From assembly GCA_035713725.1 (NCBI GenBank), contig DASTMZ010000034.1, forward strand, positions 1 to 40,781: a stretch of 40,781 bases of DNA, in the 5' to 3' direction. Positions 1-7,878 of the stretch are shown here, in pieces. The notes beneath the pieces were generated by a model. That model was not told where the DNA came from and did not search any database. It saw nothing but the letters and a program-made list of their open reading frames with translations. A program made the translations under genes and the position numbers. This DNA is from DASQPR01 sp035713725. GTDB lineage: Bacteria > Actinomycetota > Actinomycetes > Mycobacteriales > Micromonosporaceae. How positions within the stretch are numbered: position 1 is the first letter of the stretch; the number at the start of each line of letters is the position of its first letter.

Positions 1-537
1 GATGTCCATGTTGCGGTGGACCTACTCGGGCCGCTTGCCGAGCGCTGTGGCGACGACATCGATGCCTTCCTGACCGAGATCGCCACTGACGCTGAGGTCG
101 ACGCCCTCGATTCGCGCGCGCAGGCGGTCACCCTGCTCACCGTGCACGCGTCCAAGGGGCTCGAGTTTCCGGTCGTGTTCCTGGTCGGCTGCGAGGACGG
201 CATCCTGCCGCTGCGCTTCGCCGGCCGTGATGGCGCGGCGACCGACGCCGGCGTGACCGAGGCCGGCGTGCCCCAGGCGGGCGTGACCGAGGCCGGCACT
301 TCTCAAGCCGAAGCTGCCGAGGCGGCCATTGCCGAGGAGCGGCGACTGTTCTTCGTCGGCCTGACACGAGCGCGCGACCGCCTGTTCGTGAGCCACGTCC
401 GGCGCCGCCGGTGGCGTGGCGCGGAACGCGACATGCGGCCGTCACGCTTTCTCGACGACATCGATCCGCGATTGTTCGGCGACCTCGGCGACCCGGTCCC
501 CCGCCGCCCTCGCGACCAGCAGTTGCGGCTGTTGTAG
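1..537 (+). CDS. UvrD/Rep-family DNA helicase, C-terminal part (5' end outside window)
   Basis: The reading frame is open from base 1, so only the last 178 residues or so are present. Superfamily 1 helicases of this type unwind DNA with ATP in repair or replication. Two C-terminal motifs are visible: TVHASKGLEFPVVF (motif V region) and EERRLFFVGLTRARDRL (motif VI with the arginine finger). Between them lies an insert rich in Ala, Gly, Thr and Glu (roughly residues 75-105 of the visible part) with two copies of GVTEAG, which is not part of the usual fold. The tail is basic and ends RDQQLRLL. The family is clear, but whether it is UvrD, PcrA or an UvrD-like paralogue cannot be settled without the N-terminal half. 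Confidence 0.9.
   Translation, partial: DVHVAVDLLGPLAERCGDDIDAFLTEIATDAEVDALDSRAQAVTLLTVHASKGLEFPVVFLVGCEDGILPLRFAGRDGAATDAGVTEAGVPQAGVTEAGTSQAEAAEAAIAEERRLFFVGLTRARDRLFVSHVRRRRWRGAERDMRPSRFLDDIDPRLFGDLGDPVPRRPRDQQLRLL
250..297 (+). repeat. 18-bp direct repeat inside the helicase gene
   Basis: The 18-base word ggcgtgaccgaggccggc occurs at 250-267 and again at 280-297, a 30-bp period equal to ten codons. It encodes the repeated GVTEAG segments in the insert between helicase motifs V and VI. Confidence 0.8.
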
Positions 538-707
538 GCGAACGGTCGGGAACACGACAATCCGACGTGCGGCCGGTCTCGTTGGCACGTCGCCGGCCCT
601 ATCCTTTCGTCGTCATAAGTGCGTGCGCGCGGTACCGTGACGGCACTCATGCCGCCTGCGGCGGGTTCCTGCTCCACGACCAGCTAGCGCCGTTCGAGAG
701 GAAGATC

Positions 708-1817
708 ATGTCAACCTATGGCCCAACCGGGCCGGCCGGCCAGGCTTCCGGCGAGCCGGCTCCTCCGGAGCCACCGGGCGGCGAGCCATCGGCGAACCCG
801 TGGGAGGACGAGACCGTACGGGTGTCCGGGCCGCCAGCCCCGTCGTCGGCACCAGCACCGTCACCGCAGCCCGACGCGCCGCCGGTTCCCTCCCCCGCAC
901 CGTCCCCGATCGTGGGGACGACGCCTGGTTACCTGCCACCCGCGGCTCCTGTGCCGCCCGGGATGTACCCGCCGGCCGCGGCGCCCTACCCGGCCGCTCC
1001 CGCGTCGCCCGCGCCCGCGTCACCCGCACCCGTGTCTCCTTCACCAGCGTCTCCTTCACCAGCGTCTCCGGTGCCCCCATCGCCACCGGCCGCTGCGCCG
1101 CCCGCCGTTGCGGCATCGCCGTCCGTGCCGCCACAGTCGCCCTACCCGCCGCCGTCGACGTACCCGGCCCAGCAGGGATACCAGGCGGGCTACCCGCAGC
1201 AGGCGTACCAGCCGCAGCCGGGCTACCCGCCGCCCGCGTACCAGCAGCCGGCCGCCGCCGCGCCTACCGCGCCGATGCAGGCCGTACCGCCCGCCGGTTA
1301 CCAGCCTGGCTATCAGGCCGGTGCCGCGTCGGTGCCACCGAACTACGACCCCTCCGGTTACCAGGCTGGCTACGCCCAATCCGGCTACCCGCAGCAGGAC
1401 TATCCCCAGCCGGGCTACGGGCCGCCGGAATACGGGAACTACCAGCAACAGTGGCCGGGGCAGGACGCCGCGCCGAAGCGCTCGAAGACCGTCCTGGTGC
1501 TCGTCATCCTGCTCATCGTCGTGGTGCTCGGCGGCGCCGGCGTCGGCGTTTACCTCTACAAGCACGAGGGAACGGCCGCCACGGCGCCGACTCCGCCGGC
1601 CGCCGGTGCGTGCGTCAACGAGCAGACCGGCCCACCGATCACGATGGTCTCGGCGGACTGCGCAAGCGCGACGTTCCAGGTGGTCAAGGTGTTCACCGGC
1701 ACGGACAACCGGTCCGCATGCGACGGCGTCGCCGGCGTGACGAACTTCTACACGTTCACCTGGCCACCGGACTCGTCCGGTGACTACGTGCTCTGCCTCA
1801 AGTCCCCGGGCCAGTGA
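708..1817 (+). CDS. LppU/SCO3897-like membrane protein with long Pro/Tyr-rich N-terminus
   Basis: Start is ATG at 708, preceded by a purine-rich ribosome site (gagaggaag). The 369-residue product has three parts. Residues 1-255 are low complexity, first Pro/Ala/Ser-rich and then Tyr/Gln/Gly-rich with repeated GYQAGY and GYPQQ units. Residues about 257-284 form one transmembrane helix. The C-terminal 85 residues are a small extracytoplasmic domain with four cysteines (ACVNE, ADCAS, SACDG, YVLCL), the pattern of the LppU/SCO3897 family, whose function is unknown. The acidic DETVRV segment near residue 35 resembles Thr phosphorylation and FHA-binding sites seen in actinobacterial membrane proteins; this is inference. 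Its only close neighbour is the helicase, 170 bp upstream on the same strand, with no functional link visible. Confidence 0.85.
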   Translation: MSTYGPTGPAGQASGEPAPPEPPGGEPSANPWEDETVRVSGPPAPSSAPAPSPQPDAPPVPSPAPSPIVGTTPGYLPPAAPVPPGMYPPAAAPYPAAPASPAPASPAPVSPSPASPSPASPVPPSPPAAAPPAVAASPSVPPQSPYPPPSTYPAQQGYQAGYPQQAYQPQPGYPPPAYQQPAAAAPTAPMQAVPPAGYQPGYQAGAASVPPNYDPSGYQAGYAQSGYPQQDYPQPGYGPPEYGNYQQQWPGQDAAPKRSKTVLVLVILLIVVVLGGAGVGVYLYKHEGTAATAPTPPAAGACVNEQTGPPITMVSADCASATFQVVKVFTGTDNRSACDGVAGVTNFYTFTWPPDSSGDYVLCLKSPGQ

Positions 1818-1897
1818 CTTCGGCGCGACCAGCCCTGGACGAGACCCGTACATGTGTGCTAACGTCTCCGAAGCACGTTGAGACACACGCTAGGACG

Positions 1898-1937
1898 ATC
1901 TAACGCTGTCTACGAACATCTCTAGACAGCGTTAGAT
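1898..1937. terminator. Perfect 15-bp inverted repeat, terminator or operator
   Basis: Left arm atctaacgctgtcta (1898-1912) and right arm (1923-1937) are exact reverse complements around a 10-base loop. It lies 80 bp after the LppU-like gene and about 100 bp before the ATPase gene. There is no T tract, so it could be an actinobacterial-type terminator or a dyad operator for the downstream gene. Confidence 0.6.
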
Positions 1938-2042
1938 GGTCCTCGACTGAGATGTTCCTCGACATGCGCCGGGTCGCGACACGACTCGGCTTTTCTACGC
2001 GCCTCTAAGGCTCGCGCTAGATTCACCGATACGGTGCGAGAC

Positions 2043-3272
2043 GTGGATCCCGTACGCAACCCGTACGCTCCGGGTGCCGGCCAGCGGCCACCGGAACTCG
2101 CCGGACGCGATCGCGAGCTCGGCGTCTTCGAGGTCGTGCTGGAGCGCATCGCACGCGGTCGTCCGGAGCGGAGCGTCATCCTCACCGGGCTCCGTGGTGT
2201 CGGAAAGACCGTGCTCCTGAACACGATGCGGTCACACGCGATCAGTCGTATGTGGGGCACCGGCAAGATCGAGGCGCGCCCCGACCAACCGTTGCGGCGC
2301 CCGTTGTCCGCCGCGCTGCACATGGCCGTACGAGAGATCGCACCGCATCACCGGGCACCCGACCGCATCGACGACATGTTGGCGGTGCTGAAGGCCTTCG
2401 CGATGCGCACCGACATCGGTGAGCCGCCGGCCAAGCTCCGTGATCGATGGCAGCCCGGCATCGACGCGGTCGCGTCACGCGGGCGAGCGGACTCCGGTGA
2501 CATCGAGATCGACCTTGTCGAGTTGCTCGCCGACGCCTCCAACGTCGCCACCGACGTGGGCACCGGCATCGCGCTGTTCATCGACGAGATGCAGGATCTC
2601 TCGCCACGCGACGTGTCGGCGCTATGCGCCGCGTGCCACGAGCTGTCTCAGACCGGCGCCCCGCTGATCGTCGTCGGCGCCGGCCTGCCGCATCTGCCGG
2701 CCGTACTGTCCGGGGCAAAGTCCTATTCCGAGCGGCTGTTCCGTTATCTGCGCATCGACCGGCTCGACCGGCTCGCCGCCGACCAGGCGCTGTGCGCACC
2801 CGCGGCACGCGAGCACGTCGACTTCGAGTCGAAGGCGCTCGACGTGCTCTACGACGCGTCCGGTGGGTACCCGTATTTCGTTCAGGCATATGGCAAGGCG
2901 ACCTGGGATCACGCGCCGCGGTCCCCGGTGACCGCGGCGGACGTACGCGTTGCCGCTCCGGACGCCGAAGCGGAGTTGGCGGTGGGATTCTTCGGCGCGC
3001 GCTTCGACCGAGCCACGCCGGCCGAACGAGACTACATGCGCGCCATGGCAGCGCTCGCCGGCGAGGACGGCCGGGACGGGAAAGAGGCCAACCACGCCGT
3101 TTCGACGGCGGAGATCGCCAGGTCGCTCGACCGCCGACCGGCGAGCCTGTCGCCGGCTCGCGACGCGCTCATCAAGAAGGGCCTGATCTACTGCGGCGAG
3201 CGGGGCACCGTGGCGTTCACCGTGCCGCATTTCGCGCGGTACCTGCGCACGCAGCCGTCCCCGGAGATCTGA
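2043..3272 (+). CDS. AAA-type ATP-binding protein with C-terminal winged helix
   Basis: An ATPase of about 409 residues. Walker A is GLRGVGKT (about residues 49-56) and Walker B is LFIDEMQDL (about residue 178). A sensor-like segment and a C-terminal region resembling a winged helix follow (STAEIARSLDRRPASLSPARDALIKKGLIY), ending in YLRTQPSPEI. This arrangement resembles archaeal-type ATPases and the ATPase modules of STAND proteins, whose cellular role is mostly unknown. Start is taken as GTG 2043 (VDPVRNPYAPGAGQ), where the product begins to look conserved. GTG 2034 is also in frame. Neither has a good ribosome site. A TAGATT box at 2018-2023 would suit a leaderless message starting near 2034. 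It stands alone between a palindrome and the DoxX gene. Confidence 0.85.
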   Translation: MDPVRNPYAPGAGQRPPELAGRDRELGVFEVVLERIARGRPERSVILTGLRGVGKTVLLNTMRSHAISRMWGTGKIEARPDQPLRRPLSAALHMAVREIAPHHRAPDRIDDMLAVLKAFAMRTDIGEPPAKLRDRWQPGIDAVASRGRADSGDIEIDLVELLADASNVATDVGTGIALFIDEMQDLSPRDVSALCAACHELSQTGAPLIVVGAGLPHLPAVLSGAKSYSERLFRYLRIDRLDRLAADQALCAPAAREHVDFESKALDVLYDASGGYPYFVQAYGKATWDHAPRSPVTAADVRVAAPDAEAELAVGFFGARFDRATPAERDYMRAMAALAGEDGRDGKEANHAVSTAEIARSLDRRPASLSPARDALIKKGLIYCGERGTVAFTVPHFARYLRTQPSPEI

Positions 3273-3378
3273 GCCGTGGCTCGGCGCGGCCACTGAGGAC
3301 CTTCGTCGGCGAGAAATTCTCCGGACGTATCGGTCGACGATGGCGATAGATGGCCTCCGGAGAGGGTATGAACTAGGC

Positions 3379-3921
3379 ATGACCCCTGTGCGTACGTCGG
3401 CACGCGCGATGCTCGGAGCGGTGTTCGTGGCCAGCGGCTGGAAGGCCGTCAAAGATCCGTCGAAGCTGGCGCCGCGCGCGAAGAGGGTGACCGACCAGTT
3501 CGGGCCGACGCTTCAGATGGTCCATCCCAAGATCCCGACGGATGCCGAGACGCTGGTCCGCTTGAACGGCGCCGTTCACGTGGTGGGCGGCATCGCGCTC
3601 GTGACGCCGGCCCGGCGCCTGGCCGCCGCCGTATTGGCGACCTCGCTGGTGCCGACCACGCTCGCCGGCCACGCGTACTGGGAGTTCGAGGATCCGGCCG
3701 ACCGCGCTCAGCAGCGCATCCACTTCCTGAAGAACCTCGGCCTGCTCGGTGGCCTGATCCTGGCGGCGGTCGACACCGAGGGCAAGCCGGGTCTGCAGTG
3801 GCGCGCGCAGCACGCGGCCGACGTGGCGGAGCGATCCGTCCGGCGCACCGCACGCAACACCAGGTCGAAGGCCGCCATCGCCCGCAAGTCCGCGATCGTC
3901 GGCCGCCACCTCCCCGGCTAG
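3379..3921 (+). CDS. DoxX family membrane protein
   Basis: A 180-residue polytopic membrane protein of the DoxX type: an N-terminal Arg followed by a hydrophobic segment (RAMLGAVFVASGW), then a second pair of hydrophobic segments (VHVVGGIALVT, AAAVLATSLVPTTLAGHAYWEF) and a fourth (NLGLLGGLILAAVDTEG). The C-terminal 45 residues are basic and rich in Ala and Arg. The conserved block near HAYWEFEDPADRAQQRIHFLKNLGLLGG is typical. DoxX proteins in actinobacteria have been linked to redox stress complexes, but here only the fold is supported. ATG 3379 is preferred because the family begins close to the first membrane segment. An upstream in-frame ATG at 3340 would add 13 residues. Confidence 0.85.
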   Translation: MTPVRTSARAMLGAVFVASGWKAVKDPSKLAPRAKRVTDQFGPTLQMVHPKIPTDAETLVRLNGAVHVVGGIALVTPARRLAAAVLATSLVPTTLAGHAYWEFEDPADRAQQRIHFLKNLGLLGGLILAAVDTEGKPGLQWRAQHAADVAERSVRRTARNTRSKAAIARKSAIVGRHLPG

Positions 3922-3952
3922 CGCCGCGCGTCACAGCACCGCGCGGGGGCCT

Positions 3953-4000
3953 GATCTAGGAAGATTCCCCTCGCTCCAACAGCCCAACACTTCCTAGATC
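3953..4000. terminator. Perfect 11-bp inverted repeat after doxX
   Basis: gatctaggaag (3953-3963) is the exact reverse complement of cttcctagatc (3990-4000), with a 26-base pyrimidine-rich spacer. Its place 32 bp after the doxX stop suits a terminator, although the loop is long. Confidence 0.5.
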
Positions 4001-4123
4001 CGGTATCACGGCAACCATCGCCCACTCCGCGTCACGGCCGCCATTCCCACGCCTGCCGTCACAGCCGCCATGCCGTATCACGGTCACCCCGAAAGCCACC
4101 ACTCACGACGGTGACGTGCGGTT

Positions 4124-4191
4124 GGTCTCGGGCAGCGTGCCCACGACGGGATCAAGCTTGACCGCCCAGAGTGGGCACGCTGCCCGAGACC
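4124..4191 (-). repeat. Conserved-loop hairpin element, copy 1
   Basis: Arms 4124-4144 and 4171-4191 are a perfect 21-bp inverted repeat (ggtctcgggcagcgtgcccac). The 26-base loop carries GATCAAGCTTGACCGC, shared with three other sites in the window. It lies 53 bp beyond the moaE stop, so it would be at the 3' end of the molybdenum cofactor operon transcript. Confidence 0.85.
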
Positions 4192-4244
4192 CCCAGCTCA
4201 ACCAGGCCGACGGAACGACCGAAACCACGTCCGCCACAACGATG

Positions 4245-4685
4245 TCAAGGCGAATTAACCCACTCGTCACTGCCGTCATCAAAGACTTGCCGCTTCCAAA
4301 TCGGCAGCCGTGCCTTCGCCTCGTCGACCAGTCGCGCACACGCATGGAACGCGGCCGACCGGTGCGCGGTCGAGACCGCCGCGACGATGGCGACGTCGCC
4401 GACGGCGAGCCGTCCGATCCGGTGCGAAACCGCGATTGCGATGACGCCCGGCTGGGTCCGGCCGATCTCGTCGGCGACCCCGCGCAGCACCTCCGCTGCG
4501 CTCGGATGGCCCTCGTAGTCGAGTTCTCGTACCCCTCGACCCTGATCGTGGTCGCGCACGACGCCGCGGAACACGACGACGGCGCCCGCCGCGGGATGCG
4601 CCACGGCACGCTCGTGTGCGTCAACGTCGAGCGGTGTTTCGCTGATCGCGACCAGCGTGACGCGCGGCGTGGTCGGTGCCGTCAC
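4245..4685 (-). CDS. moaE: Molybdopterin synthase catalytic subunit MoaE
   Basis: A 146-residue protein, normal for MoaE, the large subunit of molybdopterin synthase, which with thiocarboxylated MoaD inserts the dithiolene sulfurs into precursor Z. Visible family signatures are GAVVVFRGVVRDHDQGRGV, LDYEGHPSAA, IAVSHRIGRLAVGD, and the C-terminal ARLPIWKRQVFDDGSDEWVNS with the catalytic lysine region. It is the last gene of the moaC-mog-moeA-moaE operon. Its GTG start overlaps the moeA TGA stop as GTGA, which implies translational coupling. No moaD is present in the window. Confidence 0.95.
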   Translation of the reverse strand: MTAPTTPRVTLVAISETPLDVDAHERAVAHPAAGAVVVFRGVVRDHDQGRGVRELDYEGHPSAAEVLRGVADEIGRTQPGVIAIAVSHRIGRLAVGDVAIVAAVSTAHRSAAFHACARLVDEAKARLPIWKRQVFDDGSDEWVNSP

Positions 4686-5995
4686 GGTGCCTCCCCGGCA
4701 AACAGCGGCAGCGGTACGAGTGGGACGACGTCACCAAGGTTTGCGGTGGTCTCGGGCGCGACGACTGCAAAGCCGGCCGCCTGGGCGAGACCGCGCAGCA
4801 TCGACGACGCGGTATGCGCCAGTGGCTGACCGTCGCCGGCCTCGTCACGGCGTACGAGTGCCAGGTGCGTGAATCCGCCGCGGCCACCGATCGGTGCCGC
4901 CAGCCGGATGCTGTGCAGTGGCGGCAACGCGCGCCCGGTGAGCCCGGCCAGCGCCGGTGCGACGAGCGAGACGAGTGCGACGATCGCCGACTGCGGATTG
5001 CCCGGCAACCCGGCGAACAGTGTCCGGCCGCCCTTGGCGTTCGGCAGCGTGGCGAGCAACATCGGGAAGCCGGGCCGCACCTCGACAGTGTCGACGGCAT
5101 AACGGACGCCGAGCGCCGCAAGGGCGGGGTGAAGATGGTCAACCGGACCGTGCATCGTGCCACCGGTCGTCACGATCAGGTCGACGCCGGTCGCCAGCGC
5201 ATCACGAATGGCGGCGATGTGCGCGTCCAGGGTGTCCTCGATCGGCCCGATGACCGGTGGGTCGGTAGGTGCCACGCCGAGGCGGCGCAGCCATGCCGGC
5301 ACCTGCGGACCGAGCGAGTCGCGCACGCGACCGGCACCGGGCGGACCGGAGGTCAGCAACTCGTCGCCGAACACCAGCATCGCGGCCGTCGGCCGGGGCC
5401 GTATCCACAAATCGTCGACGCCACACGAGGCGGCCAGACCAATCACGGCCGGCGTAACCGGCGTACCGGCCGGAAGCAGTACGTCGCCGCGGTGCGCCTC
5501 GTCGCCGGGCTCGCGCCACTCGCGTTCGGCGCGCGGCGTACCCGTGACGGTGTCACCGTCGACCGTGGACTCTTCGATGCGCACGATCGCGTCGGTGCCA
5601 GCCGGCACCATTGCACCGGTGGCGATGCTGACACACGTACCCGTGTCGTTCAGTGGTGTGGCCACGGCGCCGGCTAGCACCTGGCCGACCACGCGCCACG
5701 GTGCCGCACCGCGCACCGCCCAGCCGTCGACCGTGGAGGTCGGGAACGCCGGCAGATCGGTGAGCGGGCTCAAGTCCGCAGCCAAGGTTGCGCCGTCGGA
5801 CTCGTGCAGCGATGCCGGTACGGGTGACAAGGCGGCCGCGCACCCGGTCTGGTACGCCACCTCGCGCGCCCGCGCCCACGGCAACGCATCTAGTGGCGGT
5901 GCCACCGTGTCGGGCGTCAGGTCCGCGGGCGCCGATCCGTGCGACGGCGTGATTGCTGGCGACGTTTGCGGCTCCGGTGCCGGCTGTGCGCTCAC
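4682..5995 (-). CDS. moeA: Molybdopterin molybdotransferase MoeA
   Basis: A 437-residue protein that inserts molybdate into adenylylated molybdopterin in the cytoplasm. The fold shows the expected blocks: SPLTDLPAFPTSTVDGWAVR near the N-terminus, ATGAMVPAGTDAIVRIEE, the MPT-binding VTTGGTMHGPVDHL (about residues 270-283), and FAGLPGNPQSAIVALV (about 324). The first 30 residues are a Pro/Ala-rich extension. It starts at GTG 5995, 116 bp downstream of the mog stop, and shares a GTGA overlap with moaE. Family assignment is firm; actinobacteria often carry several MoeA paralogues, so this may not be the only one. Confidence 0.95.
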   Translation of the reverse strand: MSAQPAPEPQTSPAITPSHGSAPADLTPDTVAPPLDALPWARAREVAYQTGCAAALSPVPASLHESDGATLAADLSPLTDLPAFPTSTVDGWAVRGAAPWRVVGQVLAGAVATPLNDTGTCVSIATGAMVPAGTDAIVRIEESTVDGDTVTGTPRAEREWREPGDEAHRGDVLLPAGTPVTPAVIGLAASCGVDDLWIRPRPTAAMLVFGDELLTSGPPGAGRVRDSLGPQVPAWLRRLGVAPTDPPVIGPIEDTLDAHIAAIRDALATGVDLIVTTGGTMHGPVDHLHPALAALGVRYAVDTVEVRPGFPMLLATLPNAKGGRTLFAGLPGNPQSAIVALVSLVAPALAGLTGRALPPLHSIRLAAPIGGRGGFTHLALVRRDEAGDGQPLAHTASSMLRGLAQAAGFAVVAPETTANLGDVVPLVPLPLFAGEAP

Positions 5996-6111
5996 CGGGC
6001 CAGCCTATCGCGCGCCCGAGCATGAATGATCACCGCGAAGCGAGCGCTCACGGACCGCTGCGTGGCCACGAAGAGCCGCCGAGCACGGACTGCTCAGTGA
6101 TCACGGACCGC
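5996..6111 (-). repeat. Spacer between mog and moeA with repeated ctcagtgatc
   Basis: The decamer ctcagtgatc occurs at 6093-6102 and again at 6111-6120, the second copy covering the mog stop codon; both are followed or joined by cggaccg. No gene is seen. The spacer breaks the otherwise tight operon and could hold a promoter for moeA, but I see no convincing one. Confidence 0.4.
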
Positions 6112-6609
6112 TCAGTGATCTCCACCACGGAGTTGGTCGACCGCATGTCCGAGGATCGGCTCGAGTACTGCCAGCCCGTCACGCGCGCCGCCGGTGGAAC
6201 CGGGCAGGTTGACGATCAACGTACGGCCGGCGACTCCCGCGAGGCCGCGCGACAGGACGGACGTCGGCACCCGGTCGCGAGACACAGCGCGCAGCGCCTC
6301 GGCGATGCCCGGCACCTCGTAGTCGAGCAACTGCCGGGTCATCTCGGGCGTCTCGTCGGTTGGCGTGACCCCCGTGCCGCCGCTGGTCACCACCGCGTCC
6401 AGCCCTTCGTCGACGGCCGCGCGCAGCGCGTGTGCGACCGGCATGCCGTCCGGCACCACGACCGGTTCGTCAACGTCGCAGCCCATCGCGCGCAATCCGG
6501 CGACCAGGATCGGCCCACTGCGATCCTCGTACACACCGGCCGCCGCCCGGTTCGACGCCACGATGACGCGCGCACGGATCGGCCGCCGGGTCGGCTCCGA
6601 CTCAGTCAC
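6112..6609 (-). CDS. mog: MogA/MoaB-type molybdopterin adenylyltransferase
   Basis: A 165-residue protein that adenylylates molybdopterin before metal insertion. Landmarks are the N-terminal ARVIVASNRAAAGVYEDRSGP, the central VTSGGTGVTPTDETPE with the nucleotide-binding GGTG, and the C-terminal TLIVNLPGSTGGARD. Start GTG 6609 is supported by a GGGAG ribosome site 8 bases upstream and by overlap with the end of moaC (GTGACTGA). A longer reading from 6639 would intrude further into moaC and is not needed. Confidence 0.92.
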   Translation of the reverse strand: MTESEPTRRPIRARVIVASNRAAAGVYEDRSGPILVAGLRAMGCDVDEPVVVPDGMPVAHALRAAVDEGLDAVVTSGGTGVTPTDETPEMTRQLLDYEVPGIAEALRAVSRDRVPTSVLSRGLAGVAGRTLIVNLPGSTGGARDGLAVLEPILGHAVDQLRGGDH

Positions 6610-7114
6610 GGTCGCGCTCCCAGGTGCCCGTCTTGCCACCCTCCTTGCGGATCACCCGTACCCGCTCGATCGAGGCCGCCGGGTCCACGGCCTTGATCAT
6701 GTCGACCAGCGCAAGCCCGGCGGCGGCCACCGCGGTGAGCGCCTCCATCTCGACACCGGTGCGGTCGGCCGTTTTCGTCGTGACGGCGATCTCCACCGAA
6801 TCGTCGCCGAGCGCGAGGTCGACGGTCACGCCATGCAATGCGATCGGATGGCACAGCGGGACGAGGTCCGGCGTCTTCTTCGCGCCCATGATGCCGGCCA
6901 CGCGCGCGACGGCGAGCGCGTCACCCTTCGGCAAGGCATCGCGGCGCAGGAGGTCGACGACCTCGGCGGTGGTACGGACGACGCCGGCCGCCACGGCACG
7001 GCGCGCCGACACGTCCTTGGCCGACACGTCGACCATTCGCGCGGCGCCGGTCTCGTCTACGTGCGTGAGCTTTTCGGACACGTCGCCGAGCGTAGTCAAT
7101 GAGTCGTTGGTCAC
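6602..7114 (-). CDS. moaC: Cyclic pyranopterin monophosphate synthase MoaC
   Basis: A 170-residue product from GTG 7114. MoaC converts the MoaA product (3',8-cyclo-GTP derivative) to cyclic pyranopterin monophosphate. Motifs visible: THVDETGAARMVDVSAK at the N-terminus, GIMGAKKTPDLVPLCHPIAL with the catalytic Lys and His region, TGVEMEALTAVAAAGLALVDMIKAVDP, and KEGGKTGTWER at the end. It is the first gene of the operon and is divergent from the TauE/SafE gene with about 40 bp between starts, so both promoters must overlap. No moaA is in the window, so cofactor synthesis depends on genes elsewhere. Confidence 0.94.
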   Translation of the reverse strand: MTNDSLTTLGDVSEKLTHVDETGAARMVDVSAKDVSARRAVAAGVVRTTAEVVDLLRRDALPKGDALAVARVAGIMGAKKTPDLVPLCHPIALHGVTVDLALGDDSVEIAVTTKTADRTGVEMEALTAVAAAGLALVDMIKAVDPAASIERVRVIRKEGGKTGTWERDRD

Positions 7115-7155
7115 GGATCGGTCCCGGCGCACGCGCCTGACGCACAATCATCGAC

Positions 7156-7878
7156 GTGACCGTCATGCTCGCCGCCGCGCTCGGCATCATCACGGTCGCC
7201 GGCGCCGCGCAGGCCGTCACCGGCTTCGGTTTCGCGATGCTCGCCGTGCCGCTCCTCGCCACCGTGATGCCGGTGGACGCGGCGGTAGTGGTCGGATCGC
7301 TGGCGTCGCTCGCGATGTCCGTCGGCACCGCGATCCGGGAACGCGCGCACGTGCACTGGCGGACCTCGTTCGTCATCTTCGCGATCGCTGTCATCGGCAT
7401 GCCACTCGGGCTCTACCTGCTTGTGTCGCTGCCCGCGGCGGCGCTGACCGCGCTCGTCGGGATCGCCGTGCTCGGCAGCACGTGGCTCGTCTGGCGGCGT
7501 CCCACGCTCCCGGAAGGCCCCGCCACGATCGGCGCCATCGGGTTCCTGGTTGGCGTGCTCACCACCTCGACCGGGACGAACGGCCCGCCGCTGGTCGCTG
7601 CGTTTCAATCCTTCGGGTACGACAAACGGGCGTTCCGCGCCACCATCGCGAGTACGTTCGTCTGCTGCGGCATCGTCAGCGTCGGCTTCTTCGCGTACGG
7701 GCATGAGATCAGCGCGACCGTTATCGAGACGTGTCTCGTCGGGATCCCCGGCGGGTTTGCCGGCTGGTGGGCCGGCGACCGGTTCTTTCGGCGGCTCAAC
7801 GCGGCAGCGTTCCGCGTAGTTGTGCTCATCGCGCTGACCGCCGCCGCATTGCTCACGTTGATTCGCGCGCTCATCTGA
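7156..7878 (+). CDS. Sulfite exporter TauE/SafE (TSUP) family protein
   Basis: A 240-residue membrane protein with about seven to eight hydrophobic segments in two related halves, as in the TSUP family of anion exporters. The N-terminal half has AAQAVTGFGFAMLAVPLL, and the second half has GFLVGVLTTSTGTNGPPLV, the family signature with the GPP step. Substrate is not predictable from sequence; family members move sulfite, sulfoacetate or similar organic sulfur anions. GTG 7156 and ATG 7165 are both possible starts. Proximity to the molybdenum cofactor operon is divergent and could be coincidental, although sulfite oxidation is molybdenum-dependent. Confidence 0.88.
   Translation: MTVMLAAALGIITVAGAAQAVTGFGFAMLAVPLLATVMPVDAAVVVGSLASLAMSVGTAIRERAHVHWRTSFVIFAIAVIGMPLGLYLLVSLPAAALTALVGIAVLGSTWLVWRRPTLPEGPATIGAIGFLVGVLTTSTGTNGPPLVAAFQSFGYDKRAFRATIASTFVCCGIVSVGFFAYGHEISATVIETCLVGIPGGFAGWWAGDRFFRRLNAAAFRVVVLIALTAAALLTLIRALI

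Larger units (their letters stand above)
3922..4244. other. Non-coding convergent region between doxX and moaE
   Basis: This 323-bp gap holds three structures and no convincing gene: a perfect 11-bp inverted repeat at 3953-4000, four degenerate units starting tcacgg or tcacag at about 4006, 4032, 4059 and 4078, and the conserved-loop hairpin at 4124-4191. The flanking genes converge on it, so terminators are expected here. Confidence 0.7.

Noticed and set aside
411..707. Extension of the LppU-like gene into the helicase gene
   Set aside because: It is in a different frame over the helicase coding sequence; ATG 708 has a ribosome site.
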